Shown here: positions 34,862-45,127 of the stretch, in pieces
Layout of the letters: the number at the start of each line of letters is the position of its first letter
Position numbering within the stretch: the first letter of the stretch is position 1
Source: CAVPJC01 sp963705155
GTDB lineage: Bacteria; Chloroflexota; Anaerolineae; Anaerolineales; UBA4823
Assembly (NCBI GenBank): GCA_963705155.1
Contig: CAVPJC010000024.1
Span: forward strand, 1 to 64,000
Direction: 5' to 3'
DNA: 64,000 nucleotides
Translations under genes and position numbers: made by a program
Notes under the pieces: generated by a model
The model's database searches: none
Seen by the model: only the letters and a program-made list of their open reading frames with translations
What the model was told of the DNA's origin: nothing

Positions 34862-37389
34862 ATGCCCATTTATGTTGAAGTGGTGGTAAACGTACCGCAG
34901 GCATCACAGACGTTTATCATTATCATCTGCCCCGCTGAGCTGGAAGACCAGGTGCAGCCTGGCTGCCTGGTGGTGGTCCCATTTGGGCAGCAGCAGGTGC
35001 AGGGGGTGGTGTGCGCATTTTGTGGATACGCCGGCAGTATCTGAAACGCGCCCGGTGCTGGGCGTGCTGGACCCGCAGCCGGTGGTCACCCCGGTGCAGA
35101 TTGAGCTGGCGGGCCAGTTGGCGCATGATAGCTCTGGCGCCGCTGGCGGCCTGTATGCGCCTGATGATACCGGCGGGGTTGGATCAGCAGGCCGATGTGG
35201 AGTATGCCCTGCTCCTGGGCAAAGGGGCCGGCAAACCGCGCAAGCTGAGCGAAAGCCAGCAGCGCCTGCTCAGCCTGTTGGAGGCAGCGCGGCCCGCTGC
35301 GCGGCCGGCAGATTGACCAGGCTCTGCCGCGCCAGAACTGGCGCACCACTGCGCAGGCTCTGGTCAAAAAATGGCCTGCTGGCGGCCCGCCCGGTGTTGC
35401 TCGCCCCCGGCGGGCGCGCAAAAACCGTCCGTACCGTGCAGCTTGCCTGCAGCCCACAGGAAGCCGAGGCGGCAATGCCGGGTTTGGCAAAAGCCGGCAG
35501 CCAGGCGCTGACGCGCCGCCAGGCTGCGCTGCGTTTTTTGATCCAGGAAGCCGGCCCGGCGGAGGCGAGCTGGGTTTATGCCGAGAGCGGCGCCACTCCG
35601 CAGGATCTCCGTAAACTGGCTGAGATGGGCCTGGTGAGCATCGGCGAGACCGAAACCTGGCGTGATCCGCTGGCAACTATAGAGGGGACAACGGATAACC
35701 CCCTGGTCGCTCAACCGCGAACAGCGCATTTGCTGGGATGAGATCCAAAAAGGCCTCCGGCAGGCAGCCAGCGGGCAGCCTGTGGCGCCATACCTGCTGC
35801 ACGGCGTCACCGGCTCGGGTAAAACCGAGCTTTACCTGCGGGCGGTGGATGCTGTACTGGCGGCGGGCCGCCAGGCAATTATCCTGGTGCCAGAGATTGC
35901 CCTCACGCCGCAGACCGTGCAGCGTTTTTTGTCGCGCTTTCCCGGGACAGTGTCGGCCTGCTGCACTCACAACTTTCGGAGGGTGAGCGATACGATACCT
36001 GGCGGCGCGCCCGCCTCGGCCAGTTGAGCGTGGTGGTGGGGCCGCGCAGTGCTTTATTTACGCCTTTTGCAAAGATCGGGTTGGTCGTCGTGGATGAATG
36101 TCACGATGACTCGTATTACCAGAGCGATCCGCCATTTTACGATGCCCGCTCAGGCCGCGCTGCGCCTGGCCGCGCTGGCAGGTGCGATCTGCCTGCTGGG
36201 CTCGGCCACACCCGATGTGACCAGCACCTACCAGGCGGCCCAGGGACACTGGCAGTATTTGCGCCTGCCGCGCCGTGTCGAAGCGCACCGCCAGGCGGCG
36301 GCTGAGGCCTCAGGTACACCGGCGGCTGCGGCATCTGGAGACCGGGCTGGCGGCGCTCTGGAGATGCCCCCGGTGCATGTGGTGGATATGCGTGAGGAGC
36401 TGAAAGATGGCAACCGCTCGATCTTCAGCCGGGCGCTGCAGGCCGGGCTGCAAGCAGTTCTCGAGCGTAAAGAGCAGGCTATCCTGTTCCTGAACCGGCG
36501 CGGGAACGGCCACGCATGTTTTCTGCCGGGAGTGCGGGCACACACTGGAATGCCCAAAATGCGATCTGCCGCTCACTTTTCACACCCCGCAGCAGGCTCT
36601 TTTGTGCCATCACTGTGGTTACGAGCGTAAAATGCCGCGCAACTGCCCGCAGTGCCAGAGCAAGCAGATCCGCCAGTTTGGCATTGGCACCGAGCGGGTG
36701 GAAGCTGAAGTGCAGGGGCTTTTCCCGGCGGCCCGCACCCTGCGCTGGGATTATGAAACCACCCGCAAGCAGCGGCGCGCACGAGGCGATTTTAAGCCAC
36801 TTCGCCGCCCATCGCGCCGATGTGCTGGTGGGTACGCAGATGCTGGCAAAGGGCCTCGATCTGCCGCTGGTTACGCTGGTGGGTGTGGTTCTGGCAGACG
36901 TGGGCTTAACCTGCCCGATTACGGCGCCGGAGAGCGCCCTTCCAGCTGCTGACCCAGGTGTCCGGGCGCGCCGGGCGCAGCCCGTTGGGTGGGCAGGTGA
37001 TCCTGCAAACTTTCCAGCCGGAGCATTATGTGGTGAAAGCTGCCGCCGGCTTCCAGTTATCGTATGTTCTACCAGCAGGAGCTGGAGCATCGCAGGCAGC
37101 TGGGCTACCCGCCGTTTGCCAGGCTGGTGCGCCTGGAGTTCCGGCACACACAAGGCAGACGCAGGCCAGAGTCTTCGGCCCGCAAGCTGGCATCCTCGCT
37201 GCAGAGCTGGATCGAGGCTGGTGGCTACCGGGCTACCGAAATGATCGGCCGGTGCCGTGCTTTTTTGGTCGTATTGCCGGGGTGTATCGCTGGCAGATCG
37301 TTCTGCGCGGCCCCGACCCGGCCGAATTGCTGCGCGGGCGCACAATTCCTGACTGGCGGATCGAGGTGGACCCGCCGTCTTTGCTATAA
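34862..37389 (+). pseudogene. priA: primosomal helicase PriA, multiply frameshifted
   Basis: MPIYVEVVVNVPQASQTF and LVVVPFGQQQVQGVV form the 3'-DNA-binding N-terminus. Later come LLHGVTGSGKTELYLRA (Walker A, ~35805), VVGPRSALFTPF, VVVDECHDDSYY (Walker B), CLLGSATPD, the two zinc Cys clusters (LLCHHCGYERK, CPQCQSKQIRQFGIG), ADVLVGTQMLAKGLDLP and QVSGRAGR, in the right order. At least nine frame changes are needed to read it through. Each segment is highly conserved, so this looks like poor sequence quality; PriA restarts stalled forks and is rarely dispensable. The Walker B box has Cys where Glu is usual (DEEH). Confidence 0.85.
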
Positions 37390-37421
37390 TATAATCACAG
37401 ACGTCTTCTCGGAGGTGAGCA

Positions 37422-38309
37422 ATGGAAAGTTTCAGCCGCGGGTGGAGTTTCCTTAAGCAATCGTGGCAGATGGTTGCCGCAGACCGCGATCTGATCAAGC
37501 CATCCATTTTTGCCCTGCTGGTGGGGTTTGTGGTCACCCTCATCGGGAGTGTGCCGGTGGTGCTGGCCTTTGTCCTGCTTGGCGACAGCAACTTTGGGCA
37601 GGCGATTGGTTATGTCCTGGGCGCAATCCTGGTATTTGTACAATACGTGGTCAGTTACGTCTTTTCAGCCATGACCATTTATTTGATCTTTGGGTATCTG
37701 GCAGAAGGCGATGGGCGCATGGACCGCGCCTGGGGCATTGTTCAGCGCGATTTTCTGGATATCCTCAGCCTGGCGGCGGCCTCCACCGGGGTAAATCTCC
37801 TCAAGGGTTTCGTGCGGGGCAAGGGCCGGAGCGGGGGACGGAACGCACTTGCAGGTCTGATTGATACGATCTGGACGGAAGCGACCTACCTGGTGCTGCC
37901 CGCCATGGTGATTGAGAATATAAACCTGAAGGACGGCCTCAAACGCGCAACGCAGATCGTGCGCGGAAACCTGCTGCTGGTGGGTGTGAGCACGGTCGGG
38001 GTGCGCGCCGTCACCGGCTTGATCGGGTTCCTTCTCGGAGCCAGCGGGATTGGCCTGGGTCTTGGCGTAAGCCTCGGGTTGATCAGTCTCAGCGGCGGAG
38101 CCCAGATCGGTGTGATTGCCGGGATCAGCCTGGGCGTTATCATCGGCGCTGTTTTTATCATGGTGGCAGTCGTGCTCAGCTCATACACAACCACCGCCTA
38201 CCACACCTGCCTGTATCTTTGGGCTCGCGATGTGGAGAAAGCCGAACAGAGCGGGCAGCAGGGGCAGGCTGTGCAGGCGCCGGCTCCACTGGCAGCCGTC
38301 TTACCCTGA
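37422..38309 (+). CDS. DUF6159-family membrane protein
   Basis: 295 residues. Begins MESFSRGWSFLKQSWQMV, followed by five or six long hydrophobic helices, rich in Gly near the C-terminus (GASGIGLGLGVSLGLISLSG), and ends in a short polar tail. This matches the DUF6159 family of bacterial and archaeal membrane proteins without known function. A good site (CGGAGGTGA) precedes the ATG. A TATAAT-like box at 37385-37390 overlaps the priA stop. Confidence 0.8.
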   Translation: MESFSRGWSFLKQSWQMVAADRDLIKPSIFALLVGFVVTLIGSVPVVLAFVLLGDSNFGQAIGYVLGAILVFVQYVVSYVFSAMTIYLIFGYLAEGDGRMDRAWGIVQRDFLDILSLAAASTGVNLLKGFVRGKGRSGGRNALAGLIDTIWTEATYLVLPAMVIENINLKDGLKRATQIVRGNLLLVGVSTVGVRAVTGLIGFLLGASGIGLGLGVSLGLISLSGGAQIGVIAGISLGVIIGAVFIMVAVVLSSYTTTAYHTCLYLWARDVEKAEQSGQQGQAVQAPAPLAAVLP

Positions 38310-38322
38310 TCAGGAGCTGAAA

Positions 38323-38847
38323 ATGACCCAAATACGCCGGCATGAAATGCTGAACTGGGGCGACGTAGATCGCCTGATTGACCACCTGCTGCCGCAGTTT
38401 GAAAGCGAGTTCGATTCGATGGTGATGATCACACGCGGCGGCATTATCCCCGGCGGGCTGCTGGCAGAAGCGATGGGCATCACCCATATCCTCACGGCTG
38501 CGGTCGATTTTCCAGCGCAGATTGAGATGGAGCAGGCGCGCTTGATGGCCTGGCCCCAGTTCATTCAATTCCCCGAAGAGCGATTGCTCACCGGGCGGCG
38601 TACTCTGGTGGTGGATGATGTGTGGGGTTCCGGACGCACGATAACTTCTGTTAAAAATCGGGTCTCTTCTGCCGGCGGCTTTCCCTCCACCTGTGTGCTG
38701 CACTTCAACCCCTATCGCAACCTGTTCGGCAGCGCCCGCCCCGATTATTTCGCTGCCAGCACAGACGCCCACATTGTTTACCCGTGGGAGGCGCGCCGCG
38801 GCACCGATAAAGTCATCCTGGAGACATCGCCACACCCGTCCTCCTAG
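38323..38847 (+). CDS. phosphoribosyltransferase family protein
   Basis: 174 residues. RTLVVDDVWGSGRTI is the PRPP-binding loop, and SMVMITRGGIIPGGLLAE is the pyrophosphate loop of type I phosphoribosyltransferases. Family members salvage xanthine, hypoxanthine or guanine, or act in regulation; the base cannot be told from the sequence. ATG 38323 lies 13 bp after the DUF6159 stop with AGGAGC upstream, so the two genes probably share a transcript. Confidence 0.85.
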   Translation: MTQIRRHEMLNWGDVDRLIDHLLPQFESEFDSMVMITRGGIIPGGLLAEAMGITHILTAAVDFPAQIEMEQARLMAWPQFIQFPEERLLTGRRTLVVDDVWGSGRTITSVKNRVSSAGGFPSTCVLHFNPYRNLFGSARPDYFAASTDAHIVYPWEARRGTDKVILETSPHPSS

Positions 38848-38963
38848 GTAGCGTGGGTGTTGACTCCTTGAAGAGATCCGGCGGCACCCTGGTGCGATAT
38901 TGGCGCAGACATGCGCGCCTGCACCGGGAGGCGACCTCCGCAGGCGCACGACCCGCTGATACG

Positions 38964-39443
38964 TCAACCGATCAATAATTTTGGGGGCACCAGCCACACC
39001 AGAACGCCCTGCAGCGGGTCGCTGGCAGTAATATCCACGCGTGCCAGGCCGCCTTTTTTGCATACCACGCCGCCGCCGCCGATCAGAGCACCGATGGCCT
39101 GGCTAAAACCCGGCTCGTGACCCACCAGCATCACCTGGTCTGCTTCGGCGTGATCCTTGAGCATCTCCACCAGTTCCGGATAGCCAAACCCCGGGCCGAG
39201 GCGGTCATCCTGCACCAGTTCGTTTTGCATGCCCAGGCGTTTTGCAACAATATCGGCGGTCTGGTAGGCGCGCACCAGCGGGCTGCTGATGATGATGTCC
39301 AGCCCCAGGTCTAGCGCCCGGAAGGTTTCGGCCTGGCGCAGCATGTTCTTCATGCCTCTACTGGTGAGCGGACGGAGCAAATCATCGTCCTTCCATTCTT
39401 CACGATCCAGGGCTAACCCGTGCCGTAAGAAATAAAGGATCAT
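38964..39443 (-). CDS. sixA: SixA-type phosphohistidine phosphatase
   Basis: 159 residues of the histidine phosphatase superfamily. ILYFLRHGLALDREEW gives the catalytic RHG, SSPLVRAYQTADI the Arg region, and VMLVGHEPGFSQ the second His. SixA removes phosphate from His of phosphotransfer proteins (ArcB/NPr in E. coli). Here it is last in a minus-strand series ppk1 - HTH-CHAD - sixA; SixA, CHAD and PPK genes frequently occur together. Confidence 0.88.
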   Translation of the reverse strand: MILYFLRHGLALDREEWKDDDLLRPLTSRGMKNMLRQAETFRALDLGLDIIISSPLVRAYQTADIVAKRLGMQNELVQDDRLGPGFGYPELVEMLKDHAEADQVMLVGHEPGFSQAIGALIGGGGVVCKKGGLARVDITASDPLQGVLVWLVPPKLLIG

Positions 39444-39458
39444 GACAGCCTCCTCGGG

Positions 39459-40787
39459 TTATAACACCGCTACCGCGGCAGCCAGACTCTGGCGAAAAGC
39501 CGGCTGGTTAAAACGCTCCCAGGCCTCTGAAAAGGTTTGCATCAGGTTTTGGCGTTGGCGGTACTGGTAGGTCAGGTAAACAATCACCGGTTCAGGGCTT
39601 TGGCGCAGCGCCACGGGCTTACCAGCCTGCCCGGCATCCCAGGTGGACAGGAAGTCACGCAGGATCAATGTAGCCACCTGGGCGTCGTTGAGATTGCCCA
39701 GGTGATCCTGCAGCCGCTTGATCTCATCCAGGACAAATTTTGTTTCTTCCCCCAGAACTTCGCGGAAGAATTCAATCGAGTAACGCAGCTTCTTTAAACT
39801 CGATGCGCAGCGCGTGGAATTGTTCGAGGCTGGCGTTTCCCAGGATGGAATCAAAGGCGCGCACAGCCGCCATGCGGGTGTAGATGAGCTTGGGGGCTAC
39901 TTCGCGCACCAGGGATGCCGTTGGCAGGCCGTCAGGATTCCGGCGTGCCCCGCCATCCGGGGTGGTCAGAAACCGGTAAAATTTCCTGGTAAAACCGGGA
40001 TATTTATTCCCATCCAGGTAGGCAATCATACTGTCGCGGGCCGCTTCGCGCTGCTGTTTCCAGGCATCCAACAAGGGCTGCAGCCCTTCTTGCTCACCGG
40101 GCGTCAGGGTGTCGCCGTAAACATGCGCTTTTTCCAGGAACACATCCAGATCGCGCACCTTGCCCAGAGCGCGGCCGGTTGCGCGCAGGCCGCGCAGGTG
40201 CGCTTTCAAAACCCTGGGTTCATAGGCATCGCCGAAAACTTCAAAAGCGGCGCGCATGCGCCGGGTTGCCACGCGCATATCATGCAAGGCTTCGATGTCT
40301 GCTCCCAGGCGTGTACCTTCTTCGTTGAGCAGCATTTGGGCAAGATGGTAGAGCCAAACTTTGCGTCCAGCTTCGGCCAGCGTGTCGCCTGGCTGCACGC
40401 CGGGAGCGCGCAGCTCGCCTGCGGCGGTGCAGTAAACTCATCCAGTGTGGGTGTAACAGCCTCGAGGGCCGCAGGCGCCTCCAGCGGTGCAGCCGGGTCT
40501 TCTGAAACGGCAGGTTCCGGTTGGGGCGCTTCCGGTATATCTTCCAGGGTTTCAGGATCTTCTAGGAGATCTGCAGGGAAGACTGCCACGCCGCTCTCCT
40601 GGAATCGCCGCCGCCAGCGGCGCGTGGCGCTGCGCGAAAGGCCCACGGAAGCAGCAACATCTCTGGTGGCGTGGCCTTCATCGTAAAGCAGCAGAAGCAG
40701 AGCGCGGCGGCGCAATGGAACCGGGATCTCGCCCAGGGCAAGGTTCTGCATTTGTAAGCGTTGAGTGCTGGTGAGCAAAGGCGGCAT
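39459..40787 (-). pseudogene. HTH-CHAD fusion protein, two frameshifts
   Basis: From ATG 40787: a homeodomain-like helix-turn-helix (RRRALLLLLYDEGHATRDVAASVGLSRSATRRWRRRF, here residues ~25-60), then an acidic Pro/Glu linker. After a shift near 40430 the CHAD domain follows: IEALHDMRVATRRMRAAF, LRGLRATGRALGKVRDLDVF and, after a shift near 39795, KKLRYSIEFFREVLGEET and LQDHLGNLNDAQVA. CHAD domains bind polyphosphate through conserved basic helices. Its gene starts 3 bp after the inferred ppk1 stop, so it may direct DNA binding in response to polyphosphate. As read it is broken twice, but both halves are well preserved. Confidence 0.8.
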
Positions 40788-40921
40788 GGTTTAGCTCTTT
40801 TGACCACGCTGGTGCCGGTTGAGCAGCCACAACTGCGAATTCAGCGCTTTGCTGGCGGGCGGCGGCTTGGGGTGTTCATAGCTGCCATCTGGCTGCATAA
40901 AACGCGCCTTGATATTGTCAT

Positions 40922-42937
40922 TCAGGTCCGTTTTAGCAAGTCGTCGCGTAGATATTGGATCATGGTTGGGTTTTGCACCGGGAAGAGCACCTCGACCCGG
41001 CGGTTGATATTGCGCGGCATCAGGTCAGCGCTGCCCAGGTACACTTCATCCTGCCCGCCGTTGCGGAAATAATAGATGCGGCTGTGTTCCAGGAAGCGAC
41101 CCACAATGCTGATCACGCGGATATTCTCGCTGACGCCCGGCATCCCGGGGCGCAGGCAGCAAATACCCCGCACCAGCAGATCAACTTTTACACCCGCCTG
41201 TGAAGCCCGGTAGAGCGTCTGGATGATGGGCGGGTCAACCAGGGCGTTCATCTTGAAGATCAAATGCCCGCCGCCGTCTTTCTTGTGCAGGTCAATTTCG
41301 CGCTGGATGAGGGCGTTCAAGCGCTCGCGCAGGTTGATCGGCGCCACCAGCAGCTTGCGGTATTCCTTTTTGTTGGAGTATCCTGTCAGATAATTGAACA
41401 AATCAGTGGCATCCGCGCCGATCTGGTCGTCGCAGGTAAACATGCCCAGGTCCTCGTACATCTGAGCGGTGACGGCATTGTAGTTACCCGTTCCCAGGTG
41501 AATATAGCGGCGAATGCCATCGCCTTCTTTGCGAATCACCAGAGCCACCTTGGAGTGAGTCTTCAACCCCAGTAAGCCATAGATGACGTGCACCCCGGCG
41601 CTTTCCAGTTTTTTGGCCCAGCCAATATTGGATTCTTCATCGAAGCGAGCCTTCAGCTCCAGCAGCACCGCCACCTGTTTACCGTTTTCTACAGCCTCCA
41701 GCAAGGCCTGCACCACAGGCGGGTTCTTGCCCACACGATAGAGTGTTTGCTTGATGGCGAGCACGTCAGGGTCGCGGGCTGCCAGGCGCAGGAAATCGAT
41801 CACCGGCGTAAAAGATTCATACGGATGGTGCACCAGGATATCCTCATGCCGGATGAGGGCAAACAGGTTGCCGTCAGCCGCCTCGCTCTTCAGCGCCGGC
41901 GGGATGGCGGGGATGAAAGGTGGATCCTTGAGATCGTGACGGTCAACCTGGTACAACTGCATCATGTCGCTCAACCCTAACGGATTGGACACCGCGTACA
42001 TGTCATTCCGATCCAGTTCCAAATTTTCAAATAAAATGTTTTGGATGTAGCCGGGCATGTCGCTGTTGATGGTGACGCGCACCACCGACCCGAAACGCCG
42101 CTGGCGCACGCTTAGCTCCATCGTTTCCAGCAGGTCATCTGCCTCCAGTTCCTGGATTTCGTTATCGGCGTCGCGGGTTACACGGAAGGGGTGCGCTTCC
42201 AGCACCTGCATACCCGGAAAGAGCATATCCAGGTTGGCTGCGATGACCTCTTCCAGCCAGACAAAGTAGTGATGGTATGGCACGGTGCCGTCTTTGCGCA
42301 CACTGCCGGAAGAACGCTTGATGGGCACCAGGCGCGGCAGGGTGTTGGGTACCTTGATGCGGGCAAAGTGCTGCATACCGTGTTCATCACGAATCAAAAC
42401 TGCCAGGTTGAGGCTCAGATTGGAAATGTGCGGAAAAGGATGCCCGGGATCAAATGCCAGGGGTGTGAGCACCGGGAAAACCACCTCATCGTAATAGCTT
42501 TTGACGTTGGAACGTTGGCGCTCGTCCAGAGCTGCATAAGAGAGGATGTGGATGCCGGCTTTATCCAGGGCGGGGGTCAGATCGTTCTTCAGGCACTCGC
42601 GGGCCTGTGTCATCAATTGCTGTGCCATCTTGCGGCAGGCGGCAAGTTGTTCCGCGGGGGTAAGTCCATCCGGCGGCAGGTCGATCACCCCCACATCAAC
42701 CTGTTTCTTCAACCCGGCGGCGCGCACCATGAAGAACTCATCCAGGTTGGAGCCAATGATCGCCAGGAACTTCACGCGCTCCAGCAGCGGGTTGGTGGAG
42801 TCCTGCGCTTCTTCCAATACCCGGCGCTGAAATTCGAGCAGGCTCAGCTCGCGGTTGATGTACAGGCGTGGATCGTTCAGGTTGAACTTACCGTCGGTGG
42901 CGGGCGCCGTTTTCGTGGTTGCCTCAGCCATACGCAT
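40922..42937 (-). CDS. ppk1: polyphosphate kinase 1
   Basis: Makes polyphosphate from ATP. 671 residues as read: YINRELSLLEFQRRVLEEA and IGSNLDEFFMVR (N and head domains), LLELKARFDEESNIGWAKKLE, VHVIYGLLGLKTHSKVALV (first catalytic His) and LGTGNYN in the PLD-like core, then EVLFPVQNP near the end. The frame stops at RDDLLKRT; one base over, DLNDNIKARFMQPDGS and a further ~40 residues continue to a stop at 40791-40793, so the real C-terminus is longer and one indel lies near 40927. It starts the polyphosphate cluster, divergent from the Crp-type regulator. Confidence 0.95.
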   Translation of the reverse strand: MRMAEATTKTAPATDGKFNLNDPRLYINRELSLLEFQRRVLEEAQDSTNPLLERVKFLAIIGSNLDEFFMVRAAGLKKQVDVGVIDLPPDGLTPAEQLAACRKMAQQLMTQARECLKNDLTPALDKAGIHILSYAALDERQRSNVKSYYDEVVFPVLTPLAFDPGHPFPHISNLSLNLAVLIRDEHGMQHFARIKVPNTLPRLVPIKRSSGSVRKDGTVPYHHYFVWLEEVIAANLDMLFPGMQVLEAHPFRVTRDADNEIQELEADDLLETMELSVRQRRFGSVVRVTINSDMPGYIQNILFENLELDRNDMYAVSNPLGLSDMMQLYQVDRHDLKDPPFIPAIPPALKSEAADGNLFALIRHEDILVHHPYESFTPVIDFLRLAARDPDVLAIKQTLYRVGKNPPVVQALLEAVENGKQVAVLLELKARFDEESNIGWAKKLESAGVHVIYGLLGLKTHSKVALVIRKEGDGIRRYIHLGTGNYNAVTAQMYEDLGMFTCDDQIGADATDLFNYLTGYSNKKEYRKLLVAPINLRERLNALIQREIDLHKKDGGGHLIFKMNALVDPPIIQTLYRASQAGVKVDLLVRGICCLRPGMPGVSENIRVISIVGRFLEHSRIYYFRNGGQDEVYLGSADLMPRNINRRVEVLFPVQNPTMIQYLRDDLLKRT

Positions 42938-43055
42938 CCCTCAAAAATTTTTTTGATTTGTCTGAACTACTATAACAAACTTTGGTGTGTCTGGCAAGCG
43001 AGACGTGTTCGTTTCTACCTGCATTGGCCGATAATCAGCTATAATCAGCGCCATT

Positions 43056-43763
43056 ATGCAAAATTTATCCGCCGATCTCGCCTCCAAAATTCGGGCGCTG
43101 CGCCGCAATATTTATTTTGCCGACCTGGAGGAGCACATCCTGGAGGATCTTTCGCAGGGCACATCTCTTCGCCAGTTCCAGCGCGGCGAGATCCTCTTCT
43201 GGGAGGGAGACCCGTGTGCAGGTCTGCAGTTCATCGAGTTGGGCAGCGTCAAGCTGTTCAAAACTTCACGGCAGGGCCGCGAGTTGATCATCAAGGTGTT
43301 TGAAGATGGATCTACTTTCAACGAAGTGCCGGTCTTCGATGGCGGCAACAACCCTGTGAACGCGGCCGCACTGGAAGATAGCCGCATCTGGCAGGTTGAA
43401 GCCGAGATGATCCGCGGCGCCATGCAGCGGCACCCGGAGATGTGCGCATCGGTGATTAAAAACCTCACCCAAAACCTGCGCATGCTGGTACGCATGGTGG
43501 AAGAGCTTTCGTTTTTCCAGGTCACCAACCGCCTGGCTCGGCTGATTCTCCAGCTTCCCGAGGAGCAGCTCGGTGGGCAGTCTGCCCAGCGTATCACCCA
43601 GGACCAGTTGGCGGCGCGCCTGGGCACCGTCCGCGAGGTGGTAGCGCGCTCACTGCGCGAAATGGAGCGCAGCGGGGCGCTCCGCGTGCGCCGGCGGCAA
43701 ATTGAAGTGGTCAATCAGGCCATTTTGCTCGATTGGGCGCATTCGCCCAGCGAGGAAATGTAA
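43056..43763 (+). CDS. Crp/Fnr-family transcription factor
   Basis: 235 residues: cNMP-binding beta-roll (FQRGEILFWEGDPCAGLQFIELGSVKLF), dimer helix and a C-terminal winged helix (ITQDQLAARLGTVREVVARSLREMERSG). The recognition helix carries R-E-x-x-x-R like E. coli CRP, predicting TGTGA half-sites. It lacks the N-terminal Cys cluster of FNR, so it is not an [4Fe-4S] oxygen sensor of that type. TATAAT at 43040-43045 lies only 10 bp before the ATG, so the transcript would be almost leaderless. It is convergent with nrfHA, which has a perfect CRP-type site upstream. Confidence 0.92.
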   Translation: MQNLSADLASKIRALRRNIYFADLEEHILEDLSQGTSLRQFQRGEILFWEGDPCAGLQFIELGSVKLFKTSRQGRELIIKVFEDGSTFNEVPVFDGGNNPVNAAALEDSRIWQVEAEMIRGAMQRHPEMCASVIKNLTQNLRMLVRMVEELSFFQVTNRLARLILQLPEEQLGGQSAQRITQDQLAARLGTVREVVARSLREMERSGALRVRRRQIEVVNQAILLDWAHSPSEEM

Positions 43764-43765
43764 AA

Positions 43766-43794
43766 ACCGCCGGAGAGAACATCCGGCGGTTTTT
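43766..43794. terminator. bidirectional intrinsic terminator
   Basis: ACCGCCGG (43766-43773), 9-nt loop, CCGGCGGT (43783-43790) with T on the right and A on the left. It serves the Crp-type gene and, from the other side, nrfA; the two genes converge here. Confidence 0.9.
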
Positions 43795-43816
43795 ATTCAA
43801 AGGGTGGTTCAATCAA

Positions 43817-45127
43817 TTACTGGCTGCTGGTCTGGAGCACAGCCGGTGTACCGGCGGCTTCCACAGCCTTGAGCTGCGCCTGGCGGGCCATGTCGGTAGC
43901 TTTGGCCAGGATGCGCAGGGCTTCTTCAGGGTTATGGAAGCCCATGCTGTTTTCGGCGGCAATCAGATCCCAGTACATCTGCGCCTCACGGTGCAGGCTG
44001 CGCCCTTGATTGAGCAGGTCGTTGTTCACGTTGGCAGTGGCGGCGGCTGCTTCCAGCGATTGGATGGCGGCCACCAGAGCGTCTTCTGTGGCATCCATCG
44101 TCTCACGAACCTGTTTTTGGATTTCAGCCACGCGCCCGGTAACATAGGTCACATCCGTATGGCAGGCGCCGCAGGCTACCTCGGCGCTGTCGCCCAGCAG
44201 CGGGCTGTGCACATCGTGGGTCGAGAATTTGGCAGCGCCATCCCGGGTGTAAGGCATATGGCAATCGGCGCAGGCAACACCCGCCTTGAAATGGGTGCTT
44301 TCGGCGGTATAAAGCTCATACTCGGGGTGCTGCATCTTGATCATCGGTGTGCCAGATTGAGGATGTTCCCAGTCTTTGAACTGAGTTTCAGCATAATATT
44401 GAGCGATATTCTCGATGCGTGTCCCATTGGCCCACGGGTAAGTCAGGTACTTGCCTTCACCGGCGAAGTAATATTCCACATGGCAGTTGGCGCACACCAC
44501 GGTGCGCATTTCCTGGCGGGTAAATGTGCGCCAGTCCTTACCCTGGGCTAACAGGGCTTCTTCCAGGGCGGGGTTTGTCACCACCAGCTTCATGGTGCCG
44601 GCTTCATGACAATTGGCGCAGCCAATGGGGTTGGTGATCTGAGCGCCCAGGTCTTTGAACAGGGTTTTATCGAATTCAGCCATACCCATTTCGGCCCACA
44701 ATCGCGGGTTATCCGAGCTTTTACAGGAGTAGCACGTGCCGGGGGTCGTATCGTTTACACGTTTTGTGGCGCGCACATCAACCAGGCTGTTCATGTGCCC
44801 GCGCTCTTCGTTGTAGTCTTTGCTGAAACCGTATCCGCCAAACAAGATCACCAGCCGCGGGTCTTGTTCCAGTTTTGAATAGGGTTCTGCCCCCCCGTAG
44901 GTAGTGCGGGCCTTATTGGTTTCGGTTTTCAAAAGGGTGCTGTACTGGTTGGGGAAATTTTCACCCCATTTGGCCGAATCTGGCTCCAGGGCGCTGATTT
45001 CAACCAGCGGGGCGATCCCGCGCAGGGGCGCCGGTTGGTTTTTCATAAAGATCAGCGCTCCCACCAGAGCCGCCGCCAGGATAACGATGATACCTGATAA
45101 GATGATCACGGTTCCCGAACGTTTCAT
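43817..45127 (-). CDS. nrfA: cytochrome c nitrite reductase (ammonia-forming)
   Basis: 436 residues, pentaheme NrfA that reduces nitrite to ammonium in six electrons. The N-terminal signal/anchor is VIILSGIIVILAAALVGALIF. The catalytic heme motif is the Lys-ligated CYSCK, followed by four CxxCH sites: CANCHEAG, CANCHVEY, CADCHMPY, CGACHTDV. The active-site KMQHPEYELY and VHSPL regions are present. The start overlaps the nrfH stop by 4 bp. Length is typical. Nitrite ammonification gives this organism an anaerobic respiration. Confidence 0.96.
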   Translation of the reverse strand: MKRSGTVIILSGIIVILAAALVGALIFMKNQPAPLRGIAPLVEISALEPDSAKWGENFPNQYSTLLKTETNKARTTYGGAEPYSKLEQDPRLVILFGGYGFSKDYNEERGHMNSLVDVRATKRVNDTTPGTCYSCKSSDNPRLWAEMGMAEFDKTLFKDLGAQITNPIGCANCHEAGTMKLVVTNPALEEALLAQGKDWRTFTRQEMRTVVCANCHVEYYFAGEGKYLTYPWANGTRIENIAQYYAETQFKDWEHPQSGTPMIKMQHPEYELYTAESTHFKAGVACADCHMPYTRDGAAKFSTHDVHSPLLGDSAEVACGACHTDVTYVTGRVAEIQKQVRETMDATEDALVAAIQSLEAAAATANVNNDLLNQGRSLHREAQMYWDLIAAENSMGFHNPEEALRILAKATDMARQAQLKAVEAAGTPAVLQTSSQ

